DNA of 64,000 bases from Scylla paramamosain. Lineage: Eukaryota; Arthropoda; Malacostraca; Decapoda; Portunidae. The stretch covers positions 6,331,340-6,395,339 of the forward strand of contig NC_087181.1 of NCBI RefSeq assembly GCF_035594125.1. The letters run 5' to 3'. The notes under the pieces are model-generated. The model did not search any database. It was not told where the DNA came from and worked only from the letters and a program-made list of their open reading frames with translations. Shown one piece after another: positions 35,035 through 47,039 of the stretch. The translations under genes were made by a program, and so were the position numbers. How positions within the stretch are numbered: position 1 is the first letter of the stretch; each line of letters starts with the position of its first letter.

Positions 35035-36780
35035 CTACATGGTATGATACTGTACTGAACACTTTTGATGCAGGTATACTTTACATTTCTTGCATATGAA
35101 TACAGTCTGAGTGTTACATAACTGACAACAACAGCACCTTGGAGGATCTGTCTTCACGATGTGATGCCCAACATTATCATACCATATTTGTGCAGATATA
35201 CCTGCAACACTGAGAACTGATTGTGATCTTTCTGGATTATTTGGCTTTTTGCCATGATTCTGTAGCCATTCAGTAGCAGCAGCACATATGAATGACAACA
35301 TATCCTCTTTGTACCCTCCTTCCCTTGCAAAAATCCAGGCATTATTTACACATACTGTAATCAGGGAAGTGACGATTGGAATGTACCACTTTTTCCCACG
35401 AATTAAAAGCCAGTACTGTGCAATATTCTGATCTAGTCTATCAACACCACTCATTTTCCAATTATACTGATGGATGGCATTTGGCATCAAAACATTCATA
35501 CGTTTCTTTTGAGAAGCAACATAACGTTCAGCCTTCACTACTGGTGATACACCATACTCAGATGATGCAATGGTAACAATGCCATTATCATGCCAGTGTG
35601 CTGCAATTATTTCTGATTCAGCATCACAAAAATGTTCTTCAGATTCCCTAGGTAATTTCATAAACTTTGCAGGATTAGTAAATGGGCATTTTTCAATTCG
35701 TTTTTTCTTAGTGTGCCAGTAGCATCATGGACCCCGCTTTTGATTTTTTCGATAAGTTTGAGTGATGTAAAGAAGTTATCAAAGTAAAGGGATAACTTCT
35801 TTATTGGATAATATTTTTCTATAACATCCAAAAAATCAAGGACAACTTTTCCACCAAGTCCATAAGCTGCATAACCCTTATTCTTAGCACCATCTTTGCC
35901 TTGATAAAACAGATATATCAAAAACATAACCATTTGGATCAGCTGCAACCCATGCTTTATAACCCCATCGCACAGGCTTTCCATGAATGAACTGCTTAGT
36001 CAGATATCGACCAAAATAGGGGATCATTGACTCATCAATAGAGATATTACTTGGCCCAAATACTTCCCTGTATTTGAGAAAGTTATCATTCAGGATTTCC
36101 ATGAACAGAGAAACTCTGCCATACTTGTCATTTTTGGGAAGCTTTGTGTTGTCTGCAGCATGAAAGAACTTCATTATCTCATCAAAGCGATCCTGATGCA
36201 TGGAGTCAGCAATAAGCTCATTGCAGACATCTGGCTGTCTCTGCAAATGCAGTCTGTGACGTGGAACACAACAGTACCCTGGCACCAACAAAATTCCTTT
36301 GAAGGTTTTCATTTCATCACTTGTTAACGTGAATGAATGTTTTACCATTCTGGATAGCTTAGTTCACAGTTTGTTTCAGTAGGTGGTCAATTGCTAATAC
36401 ATCCAAGAAAAGCTCAAATGTCTGACTAGGCTTATGCAGAATATCAGCAACTGATGGTTTGCGTGGATAACATGGGACATTTCTCTTTTCTGGGAGATCT
36501 TGTGCTTTCCATTTTCTGAGTTTTATTATTTTCTTTTTCTGGGATTCTTGTCCTTCAGCACATTCATCTGCATTATCTTGTGACTCTAAAGATTCTATCA
36601 CTGCCAAAGCAGTTAATTGTGTTGAAGGAAGATAAGAGATATCCACGCTTTCTTCTTCGCCAGAATCTTCACTGTCACAGCACCATCATTTGCAGGTATG
36701 ATGTAAAGGTCATGTACTTCAGTTTGTTTTACCATTCCACTGGGTTCATCTTCATCACTAACTTCACTCTCGTCAGACAT
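35035..36780 (-). pseudogene. piggyBac-type transposase, frameshifted
   Basis: Four overlapping frames, right to left, rebuild a full-length protein. They are: an acidic N-terminus (SDESEVSDEDEPSG, SQDNADECAEGQ), a SQTFELFLDVLAID stretch, GILLVPGYCCVPR and NISIDESMIPYFGR (first catalytic Asp), KKLSLYFDNFFTSL (second), then MSGVDRLDQNIAQYW (third) and a C-terminal Cys/His cluster ending KVYLHQKCS. All three catalytic Asp residues survive, but at least three frame breaks (near 36630, 36350, 35940 and 35660) prevent function. Such enzymes excise precisely at TTAA. Confidence 0.9.
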
Positions 36781-36998
36781 GGTAGGTTTCTCTAGCTCGT
36801 CTAGAATGTTGTTCAACTTCACTTTTCTGAAAAAAAAAAAAGAGAAAATATATTGCGTAAAATTTGTGTACACAACATGTATGCTGTCAAAAAACAATGC
36901 TAGGCTACACGTATATATCTATTCACTGCAATTACATGTGCAAAAAAGATACTATGCATTGCAAAATAACTACATCAATGAAGAAGCCGGTGCCGATG

Positions 36999-37411
36999 CT
37001 TGCGTTAGCACAACATTGATGAACAACTAGGTGCCGATGGTTGCATTAGCGCAACTTTTCTTTGTAATCTTTTTACACAACTGTCATCAGCATCCTATCA
37101 AATAAAACTTCATTGAAAAGGGTTCCTTCATCAAAAGAAACAGAAGATTACTGTGAAATAGATATGAACAAATATTTGATAATGATTTTCTTTACTATCT
37201 CCTTTTTGATGAAGACATCGTTTTTCAGAAAGTGGAGCTTTTTTCACTGACTTTTCCCCTAAAATGGTGAGATGTCAGGAATCATATGGATCTTCCACTG
37301 GGAGTTCTGGATGTCTACTGGCAACAGAAGCAGCTACAGGATGCAGCATGTTGTCCTTTCAGTGTAGCTCAACATCATGTTATAGCTTGTTTCGTGTTGC
37401 GTTGACGCAAC
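36999..37411. repeat. Three subterminal 16-bp palindromes, right end of piggyBac
   Basis: CTTGCGTTAGCACAAC (36999-37014), GTTGCATTAGCGCAAC (37040-37055) and GTTGCGTTGACGCAAC (37396-37411). The first two are preceded by a shared GGTGCCGATG. Confidence 0.8.
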
Positions 37412-37472
37412 GAGCAGCGCAAATGGGTTAAAGCAGTAATACACTAAGCACAAATATTGTTACTAGTAATAA

Positions 37473-37753
<281 letters not shown>

Positions 37754-37970
37754 CCATTCCTTTCCCTTGTCCCTTATCTCTGACAGATAATGAGGAGGGG
37801 AGGTGACAAGGAGGGAGGTTTTGAGACAAGACAAAAGAGGAAGGAAGAGGAAAGGAAGAAGGGGAGGAAGGGACATAACTGAGGAAGGAGAGTACATGGG
37901 GCAAGGAAGTGTAGGAAGGATGAAGAAGGAGGATGGGAGGACAGGGAGAAAGTAGAGAGAATAAATATAA

Positions 37971-38270
37971 GCAGCAAGGGTGAGGCGTGAATGAAGAATT
38001 AGGAGAGAAGTATTGAGAAATAAGTATTCTTTTTTCCTCTCCTCCACTTCTTTTAATTTTTCCTTCATCCATTTCTTTCCCATTTATGCTTCTTTCATCC
38101 ATTGTCATTCTCAATCAATAAGCAGCAAGGGTGAGGCATGAATGAAGAATTAAGAGAGAAGTATTGAGAAATAAGTATTCTCTTTTCCTGTCCTCCACTT
38201 CTTTTAATTTTTCCTTCATCCATTTATTTCCCATTTATGCTTCTTTCATCCATTGTCATTCTCAATCAGT
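37971..38270 (+). repeat. 151-bp tandem direct duplication
   Basis: GCAGCAAGGGTGAGGC begins at 37971 and again at 38122. The copies differ at only a handful of positions by eye and both end in CATCCATTGTCATTCTCAAT. Frames across it are not coding. Confidence 0.92.
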
Positions 38271-38300
38271 CTCTTTCAACTTAGCAATTCTCAGGATTGT

Positions 38301-38648
<348 letters not shown>

Positions 38649-38653
<5 letters not shown>

Positions 38654-40910
38654 AGAGTAATAGATGAAGTACAAAACAGAGATGGGTGGGTAGATGCAGT
38701 GTATTTGGACATCATAAAAGCTTTTGATAAAGTTCCACATAAAAGACTATTGTGGAAGATTAAACATAAAAGGACTGAGAGGGACAATGCTAAAATGGTT
38801 GAGAGACTACTTAAAGGACAGAGAAATGAAAACTGTGATCAGGAACACCTGTTCAAGTTGGAGTAATGTAACAAGTGGAATACCACAGAGGTCAGTGTTA
38901 GCACCCATTATGTTCCAAAATATACATCAGTGATATGCAGGAGGATTTTACCAGTTATATTAATCTGTTTGCTGATGATGCAAAATTGCTAAGAGTAATA
39001 AAGAGCCACACTGATTGTATAGAGTTGCAAAGAAATATTGTCAAAATTTATGGGTGGAGCAAGAAGTGAAAATTGGAATTCAATGCTAAGAAATGCCATG
39101 TGATCGAATTGGGAAAGAGTAAAAGACCTGCATGGGACTATAAAAATGGGGGAGGAAGTAATAATGAGGAGTAAGGAGGAAAAAGATCTAGGAGTGGTAT
39201 TTCAGGATACCCTAACCCCAGAATGGCATAAATATTAGGGTGGCATTTCATTACAATGATAAGACTATGATGAAAAAAATTATAGCCATTGGAGATTGCC
39301 TGGAGATGAAGAATATAAGAATGTATGGATAAACAGGGATATAGATAAGACTGAAAGGTTGAAGCAAAAGGAGCTGGTAAATGAGGCTAAACAAAAAAAA
39401 AAAAAAAAAAAATGAATGGAGGTGGAGAAGTCTTCTGAAGAGTAAGAGATATAAGGATAAAGAAATGGTACATCAAGCTGTAAGTAAGGTATGTTATACT
39501 AATGTAAATGGATTAATGTCAACAAAGATGGAATTAAATGAGTTATTAAACAGAACCACACCAGATGTTGCTGTATTATGTGAGACAAAATGGAAAAATG
39601 AATGGGGAACTCCTGACATTGGTGATAATAAATATGATTTATGGATGAAAAATAGAAGTGACAAGGGAGGAGGTGGAGTGACAATTCTGACAAAAAAAAT
39701 GTGTCCAAAGTGGAGAAGGTAATAAAAAGTGAAGACATGTCTGAAGTTCTACAAGTCATGATTAGAAGTGGAAATGGAAGGATAATGAATTATGTAAGAG
39801 TGCATGTGCCACCTATGACCAATGCTTGGCAAAAAGAAGAGCAAGAAGAGATGTTGGTAGATGTGTTGAAAGGTCTTGAAAAAATAGTGAAGGAAAGTAG
39901 TGATATAGTTATTGTTGGTGATTTTAATTGTAAGAAGATAAATTGGGAGACATTGACAACTACTGGAAGTGAGAGCTCATGGAGTAATAGACTTAAACTA
40001 GGCGGCGAAAAACTTGATGATTCAATGGGTTGATTGTGATACCAGATTTAGTGGAAGAGATAAACCATCAAGACTTGATTTAGTGTTTACCAAGGACATG
40101 GAAATTATTGAAACTATACACTATGATAGCCCCCTAGGTAAAAGTGATCATGTGTTGATGGAATTTAATTTGAAAAATGAAAATGTAATCATTGATGAAA
40201 ATTATAAGGTGAAAAGATTTAAATATAGTAAAGCTGATTTTAAAAAATTAAAAAAATAATTTGCTGCCATGGACTGGGAAGACTTCGAAGATGCAGATGT
40301 TCAGGAAAAATGGGATGAATTTATAAGGATATATAACTCTGCTGTGGAGAAATTTGTACCTAAAGGAGAAGCGAGATGTAGAAAAGGTAAAGAATGGTTC
40401 AATACAAAATGTAAAGAGGCTAGAAATTGTAAGCTAAATGTTTAGAATAGATGGAAGAAGAGGAAAACAGAGAGCAGATGGGAGGAAATATACTGATGCT
40501 AGAAATAAGTACATTGAGATAATAAGAATGGAGAGAAGAAACTATGAAAGAGATATAATAGATAAGTGTATAAATGAACCCAAACTATTCTTTAGATATG
40601 TTAATGAGAAGATGAAGAAGAAAGGTGTATCAAGATTGAAAATTGAAGGAAAAATCTATAAGAATGCACAGGACATTGCAGAGGTTATGAATAATAGTTT
40701 CAGATCAGTATTTTACTGTGGAAGGGGAGTTTGATACTGGAAGAGGTAAGTTGGTGAGGAATATACTGAGTACAGTCCAGTCAGTTATGATGAAATACTT
40801 AAGATAATGGAAGAACTTGATGTAAATAAAGCAACTGATCTAGATGGAGTATCAAACTGGATATTGAAGGAATGTAGATAACAGCTGGGTGATAAAATTC
40901 AGTGTAATGG
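38649..40910 (+). pseudogene. CR1-like LINE copy L5, chimeric: RT part followed by endonuclease part
   Basis: The first segment (to about 39289) matches the L2 RT: TRVIDEVQNRDGWVDAVYLD, then FADDAKLL. It then switches at ATAGCCA|TTGGAG to a segment about 99 percent identical to L3: VCYTNVNGLMSTKMELNELL, VGDFNCKKINWE, GKSDHVLMEF. It continues past the L3 deletion into the RT linker (KEWFNTKCKEARN, RNYERDIIDKCINEPKLFFRYV) and [11 protein letters not shown]. The segment order is the reverse of a LINE but follows the L2-to-L3 order in the array. It ends near the (AT)n tract. Confidence 0.85.
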
Positions 40911-40958
40911 TGACTTTCTCCAACCAAAAATCTTGCTTTCCCACTAGGTAGGGGGATT

Positions 40959-41098
<140 letters not shown>

Positions 41099-41180
41099 AT
41101 ATACATATACAGTAGGGTACACAACAATGCATGATCGTTATAATGTACAACTGAAATAACACAGTTAAATTTTTACAAAT

Positions 41181-41402
41181 ATTTAATTGGAATAACGAAC
41201 CAAAACTGGCATGATGAACTTGCCACTTGTGGAAGGACTGGAATTTTAATAAAAATTCAATTGGATTAACAAGCCAAAACTGTCAAGGTGAATTTGCCAT
41301 TCATGCAACCACTGAAATTTTAATAAAAGATTAATCAGAATAATAAACTAAGACTTGCAAGACTAACTTTCCAGTCATGCAAGCTACTACACACCTATTT
41401 GA
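41181..41402 (+). repeat. 74-bp diverged tandem repeat, 3 copies
   Basis: Units begin at about 41181 (ATTTAATTGGAATAAC), 41255 (ATTCAATTGGATTAAC) and 41329 (GATTAATCAGAATAAT). The first two are closest; the third is more diverged. Confidence 0.8.
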
Positions 41403-41918
41403 CACCTATTCCTTCCTCCCTTTTTTCCCTTTCCTCTCCTCTCTTTCCTCTTGTCTCAAACTTCCCTGCCTGTAACCTGCCTCCCCCTTATCACTTAAAC
41501 AGTTAAACACTTTATTATAGCCTAGGTTTATACATTTCATTATTGGATAGGTATACATTATTGGCCAGCCTATGTATAAGCTTGATGCTTTTCAGGCAAA
41601 TGAAAAATTTAAAAGTACATTACTTAAAGTAAACACAATAGACAACTTAAAATCGAAAAATCTATCATGAAGATAAATAAAAACATAATATGATAAGGTT
41701 TATACAGAATAATATATATCTATATTGTTATAAAGTTGAGTATGAAGATGGATGGGATGACACATAGGGTTAGGTGATATAAATTGATACATATATGAGA
41801 CTGAAATCATATAGATGTGTTTAAAAATAAAGTACAGGAAAGATGATAAAGTTTTGTAGGGTTAGTTTTGTAAGATCAGGGGGAAGTAATATAAGGTATG
41901 AGTGTAGAAAGTGACTGA

Positions 41919-43715
41919 TTAGTATGCATCCAGAAAATGACTCTTTAGTTTGCTTTTGAATTTGTGAATAGAGTGGACATTTTTGTATTGCGAGAGTAGT
42001 GAATTCCATATTGAGGGGCCTAGGTAGGAAGTCGAGCGGCAGAAGATACTAAGGCGGTGGGTAGGTAGATAAAGGCGTTGTCTTTGTCGTGTTGTGTATT
42101 CATGTGGTGGAAGAGAGACATTAATTTGTTTTTTGTACATACTCGTAGATGTTGCAATGGAAAGTTTTGTTATGTCTTCGAATTTTAGAATTTTCATGCC
42201 TTTAAAAAGTGGAGCTGTGTGTTCAAGATATGAACTTTTTGTGATTATCCGTATTATTTTTTTATGAATGAGGTTTATGCAATTTAGGTGTGTAACTTGA
42301 GTGTTAGCCCATATTGGATTACAATATTGTAGGTGTGGGTATATGTGGGCATAGTACATTGTTCTAAGGATCTCGGTAGGCATAAAATCCCTTATTTTAT
42401 AGAGCATGGCAGTACAACGTGACAGTTTCTGGGAAATGTTAGTTGTGTGAAATTTAAATGTAAGGTTTTCATCATAGGTTACTCCTAAGAATTTAAGTTT
42501 ACTAGTTCTAGCTATTTGACTGTTTCTTATTATTAATTCTGGCAAGTTATTATCATTCTTGTTGGAGAATAGCATGAAGTAGGTTTTATCGCTGTTTATG
42601 GTAAGTCGGTTACTCAAACACCATTCATTTAATTTGTTAAGGTCTGCATTAGCAGAGTGGAATAAGGTATCATTAGTATGGCCAGTGAAATAGAGGGTCA
42701 TGTCATCAGCAAAAAGAATGGTATCTGCATGGTCAAATTGAACAACATCGTTGATATATATAAGAAACAGCATGGGTCCCAGGACACTTCCTTGTGGGAC
42801 GCCTGTAGTGATTTTTCTGACAGATGATTTGTAGCCTTCAAGAAGTGTACATTGGGATCTATCAGTTAGGTAAGTTTTAAACCAGGAGTGGATAGGGCCT
42901 CGAATGCCATAATGGTGAATTTTTTTGAGAAGAATATTGTGGTTAATTGTATCAAAAGCTTTGGAGAAGTCTACAAAGATAGATAATACAGATAATTTAT
43001 TATCAAGAGATGAGTAAATGTGAGAGGAGAATTTATTGAGGGCATGGTAAGTATTTAAGCCTGGTCTGAACCCGTACTGAGAGTCGCTTAGTATTTTGTA
43101 TTTTTGCAGGTATGACAATAATCCATTTTTCATTAGGCTTTCAAATATTTTAGAGAATGCAGATAGCGTAGAGATAGGGCGGTAATTATTTGGGTCATTT
43201 GTGGGACCAGATTTATGGATATGAGTAATGTTGGCATTTTTTAGGGTAGCGGGAAATATACCGGAGTTGAGTGATTGGTTGAAAAGTAATGAAATGGGGT
43301 AGGCAATCAGTGTACAATTTCGTTTTAATAAAGAAATAGGAATTTCTACAACATTTGACATCTTATTTTTTAGTTTCTTTATAATATTTATAATGTCCTG
43401 TGGAGAAACTGGTGGGATAGACATAGAATTTGGGTAGTTACCTCGCAGAAGGTCAGATGCACTTCTATTTGCTGGTGGGAGATTATTATTAAGTTTAGCT
43501 GCCACTTCACTGAAGTGTTCATTAAGGACCTCGGCTATTTGTTGTGGATTATTATGTGTTGTGTTGTTGAGACGTATATTCGATATGTTAGTTTTTGGTA
43601 AATGCTTGCCAGATAGCTCATTAATAGTCTGCCAAATTTTCTTTGTGTTATGCCTAAAACTGTTAAAAATGCTCATGTAGTAATTTGTTTTGGCTGTCCT
43701 TATTATCCGAGTCAC
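41919..43715 (-). CDS. N1 ORF2: reverse transcriptase and C-terminal region, open
   Basis: 598 open codons; the first is GTG within RNRVTRIIRTAKTNYYM, and the same frame continues upstream about 15 codons, so this is no true start. RT blocks: NYRPISTLSAFSKIFES, SQYGFRPGLNTYHAL, SIFVDFSKAFDTI (motif A), TGVPQGSVLGPMLFLIYIND and ILFADDMTLYF (FADD). The C-terminal region has LKFLGVTYDENL, YPHLQYCNPIW, NLIHKKIIRIITKSSYLEHT and a LGPSIWNSL end. This is the best preserved LINE RT core in the window after the REL element. Confidence 0.88.
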   Translation of the reverse strand: MTRIIRTAKTNYYMSIFNSFRHNTKKIWQTINELSGKHLPKTNISNIRLNNTTHNNPQQIAEVLNEHFSEVAAKLNNNLPPANRSASDLLRGNYPNSMSIPPVSPQDIINIIKKLKNKMSNVVEIPISLLKRNCTLIAYPISLLFNQSLNSGIFPATLKNANITHIHKSGPTNDPNNYRPISTLSAFSKIFESLMKNGLLSYLQKYKILSDSQYGFRPGLNTYHALNKFSSHIYSSLDNKLSVLSIFVDFSKAFDTINHNILLKKIHHYGIRGPIHSWFKTYLTDRSQCTLLEGYKSSVRKITTGVPQGSVLGPMLFLIYINDVVQFDHADTILFADDMTLYFTGHTNDTLFHSANADLNKLNEWCLSNRLTINSDKTYFMLFSNKNDNNLPELIIRNSQIARTSKLKFLGVTYDENLTFKFHTTNISQKLSRCTAMLYKIRDFMPTEILRTMYYAHIYPHLQYCNPIWANTQVTHLNCINLIHKKIIRIITKSSYLEHTAPLFKGMKILKFEDITKLSIATSTSMYKKQINVSLPPHEYTTRQRQRLYLPTHRLSIFCRSTSYLGPSIWNSLLSQYKNVHSIHKFKSKLKSHFLDAY

Positions 43716-44915
43716 TCGATTACGGTATTGTGTATATGTATTATGGTCAATGGTCCCTAGTTTGCTACATTTTTTAATAGATTACTTTTATGTTTAATGG
43801 AGGCTAGTATATTTGGCATTAACCAAGGATTACTGAGTATTTTGGATGACACAAATTTAGTAACTTTTGGAAAATGTATATCATACAAATTATGAAGCGT
43901 TCTATTAAAGGTTTCAAAGTTTCCATCTGTATTATTAGAAGTGAGAATGTCATTCCAGCTTATTGAAAGCTAGATCAGATGTGAACAAGTTATGATTGTG
44001 TGCATTAGAAATTCTAAAAGTTATTTTATGTTTAGTTGACAAGTTGGACATTAAGGATATGTTCAGAAAGATTGGGAGGTGGTCGGATATTGGATGGTGA
44101 ATAATGCCTGAGATTGATAATGGTGTGTAATTCGTCCCATATATGATCAAGAAGTGAGGGTTGGCCTGGCGTAGGATTATCAGGAAATCTGGTGGGACGA
44201 GATATATGTGGGAAATAGTTAAGAGCTTGCATGGTATTAAGGAAATTATTGGTTGGTTGATGGGAAGTGTGTTCTAGAAGATTGATATTGAGATCATCAA
44301 GAAGAATGGTGTTATTTTTTGTGAATGTGTTCTGAGTTAAGATGTCATTTAGTGCAAGTGAGAACTCTTCCACTGCAACATGTTTTACTATGTGGTCTAT
44401 AGATGACGGAGATTATTAAGTTAGTTCGGAAGGTTTAATTGCACAGAACAAATTTCCATGGTTTCATTTACAAATGTATGTTGATGAATGGGTTCAGAAT
44501 AGAGATCAGAGTTAATCAGTAAACTTACTCCTCCGTGTTCCTTGTTCATTCTCAAAGAGTGATATGTAGAGTAACCATCAAGATGGTAGTGATGTTGGTT
44601 AGTGTCTTTAAGCCAGGTTTCTGTAAGTGCAATGACATGAGGTTGGATGCTCAAACAGTTTAAAAAAGATGTTAAGTTATCATAGTTTTTTTGGAGGGAT
44701 CTAATGTTAAGGTGAAGGATGCTAAGGGAAGACTTAGGTATATTTGATGTAGTCTGTGTCTGTTGGTTATATTCTTCAATACTGTAATAATTTGATATGC
44801 TTGTTAGGTCTGTATGTCCATTTACGGTTCTAATTATGTCCAAACTAGTGTCATTTGGGTTTTCAGAGTTGTCAGTGATAATATCGTCATAAAGAGATGC
44901 ATAAAGATTTTCCAT
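43716..44915 (-). pseudogene. N1 ORF2: endonuclease and linker, frameshifted
   Basis: From 44915: an acidic N-terminus, LSILHLNIRSLQKNYDNL (motif 1), VIALTETWL (Glu), a VSLLINSDLYSE strand, then after a break IISVIYRP and LLDDLNINLLE (GDFN position with Asp for Gly), SLLDHIWDE and ISDHLPIFLNI (SDH motif). The linker contains FVSSKILSNPWL. Breaks lie near 44420, 44385, 44100 and 43765. Confidence 0.85.
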
Positions 44916-45529
44916 GAATAGATGAAAAGGATGTGAATGAGTAAAAAATGGTGATGGGATTGGTTATAAAAATAAAAGAGGATTTCTTGGCATTTTAAGG
45001 TATGCATTAGTAGTTGTAATAATGTATCACAGTACGGCTACATCAATGGATAGAGGTGTGTTGGTGACTAAGTAATATATGGGTAGTATATGCATTAGCA
45101 ATGTTAGCATGAAATTGAATGGTAAATGTTCATGGTTGACAAAATGTGATAAATTATTTAGTTATCTCATAAATTCATACAATGTAGACAGTGATAGAAA
45201 ACTAGTGGTAGAGTCAGGTACAGGTTTTAAGAAGTAGTAGTACATTATTTTGTAGTAATGAAGTATGGGGAAAGGTAATGGATTCATATTGGCACATGAA
45301 GAATATTGCTAAGTAGTAGGAATAAAGAAGTGTCTAGTGCTGGACCATAATATACTCCCTTGAGGTCTACATTAGTATAAGTTGATTCTCTTTTAATACT
45401 GAAGACCCTGGTGTAAAATATATATGTCATAGGTTATTCACTTCTTTGGTCAAGTAGTGAGGTCCAGCATTGACATTTGTCGGGATAAATAGCATGTTCT
45501 TATTCTTAAGGCATACAGATAAGGAATGA
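44916..45529 (-). other. N1 region between ORF1 and ORF2
   Basis: AT-rich with many stops on both strands; corresponds to the inter-ORF region of the LINE. Confidence 0.55.
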
Positions 45530-46363
45530 AACTGCAGTAGTAACAACTTTAACTGGATGGTTTGAGCATTGTTCCTAAGAGCAGGGAATTTGTCTAGGAA
45601 ATTGTTAAGGTCCCATTTCTGAGGTTATTGTGTGCTTTTGATTAGAACACCTGAGTTTTACATAGATTTTCCCATCACAAGTGTAGCACTGTTGAAACAA
45701 ATCTCTGTGTTGTTTTCTTATGTTCCATATTGTCTTAAAAATAGAACGTCGCTTTGGGGTGAGAGATTCATTGATAAAAATGTTTGGTTTGACTGTGACA
45801 CATGCACTTAACAATTCATCTTTTTTTTTGGTGACTGTGAAGCTTGACAATTATAGGAGTCTTGACAGTTTGTTTGTTCTTTGTTCCAAGTCTGTGAGCA
45901 ACAATTGATTTCAGAGGGGTGTGATGTTAATGTTGAGAGTGCGCTTGATGGTGTCCACCACTACATTGGTAGGGTTTTCACCACCTGTCTCCTGGGGTAG
46001 ATCTGGACCGCTGATGATAACTGTGTCTCGCCTCTCATATTGACTTACATCGTTCCAACTGATCCTCTAGTTGTACAACTCTCTTTTTCTAGGGTACTTA
46101 CAGTTGATTTGAGCTGTTTTATTTCCTGGTCCTTGTTTTCTGTTAGAAGTTTGAACAGCTGTGATTATAGCATCAACAACAGCCTTCAATTCTGGGGAGG
46201 TAATCTTGTCCTGAATGCTGCTGAAGATCTTTTCCACAGGCGAGGGGTGAGGTTGGGGGACAGCTGCTGCCGATGTAGAGACTGGGTATGCGGTTGGAGT
46301 GGTGGTAGTCTGGGGAGTGAGTGATGAGGGAGCCTCATATTGGGTTGTCCTGGTACCGACCAT
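45530..46363 (-). pseudogene. N1 ORF1, RNA-binding protein, frameshifted
   Basis: Starts with ATG at 46363 (MVGTRTTQYEAPSS), a Pro/Thr-rich N-terminus, then EKIFSSIQDKITSPELKAVV. After a stop, YERRDTVIISGPDLPQE and NPTNVVVDTIKRTLNINI resemble the RRM of LINE ORF1 proteins. KKKDELLSACVTVKPNIFIN, SLTPKRRSIFKTIWNIRKQH and a final DLNNFLDKFPALR follow. Several frame breaks are present. The protein would coat LINE RNA. Confidence 0.75.
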
Positions 46364-46370
46364 GGTGGTG

Positions 46371-46682
46371 GAGTAGGTGTGTAGATCACTTGACTGTTCT
46401 ATCTTGGCAGGGGTGTGGATTTGATAGAATGGGATGCAGTAGAATGAGGTCGAGAGGCTTGTTATGGTCAGCACCAGCTCGGAAGATCACAGACTCATCC
46501 ACGTGGGTGGCAGGCAGCAGTAGGAGGCACCTTGTTTACGTCATTCAGGGTCGTTGGGGGGCTCTGTAGCTCTTAGTTGTGAAGGACCATACCTTCGATG
46601 CCAGTGTGTGACTTGGGTTTGGTGATTTAGTTCATGATGAGACGTATTTTGGTAGAAATATGTGGAGCCCTGTGTACCATGC
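46371..46682. other. Possible N1 5' UTR and spacer
   Basis: GC-richer than its surroundings, no open frame of interest. It may be the LINE promoter region, but the boundary is not visible. Confidence 0.35.

Positions 46683-47036
<354 letters not shown>

Positions 47037-47039
<3 letters not shown>

Larger units (their letters stand above)
29369..37427 (-). mobile_element. piggyBac-like transposon, TTAA-flanked, containing DIRS-B
   Basis: TTAA flanks at 29365-29368 and 37428-37431, and the ends are inverted as CCCATTT. Five 16-bp near-palindromes of the GTTGCGTNAACGCAAC type lie near the ends. A piggyBac transposase pseudogene is on the minus strand. Without DIRS-B the element would be about 3.0 kb, normal for the superfamily. 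Confidence 0.9.
41505..46370 (-). mobile_element. CR1/Jockey-like LINE copy N1, nearly complete
   Basis: The minus strand carries ORF1, ORF2 (endonuclease-RT) and a 3' UTR of about 410 bp that matches the N2 fragment at 7 kb. A few frame breaks disrupt the endonuclease and ORF1, while RT is open. The exact 5' end is unclear; it lies between the ORF1 start and the (CT)n tract at 46.7 kb. Confidence 0.87.
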
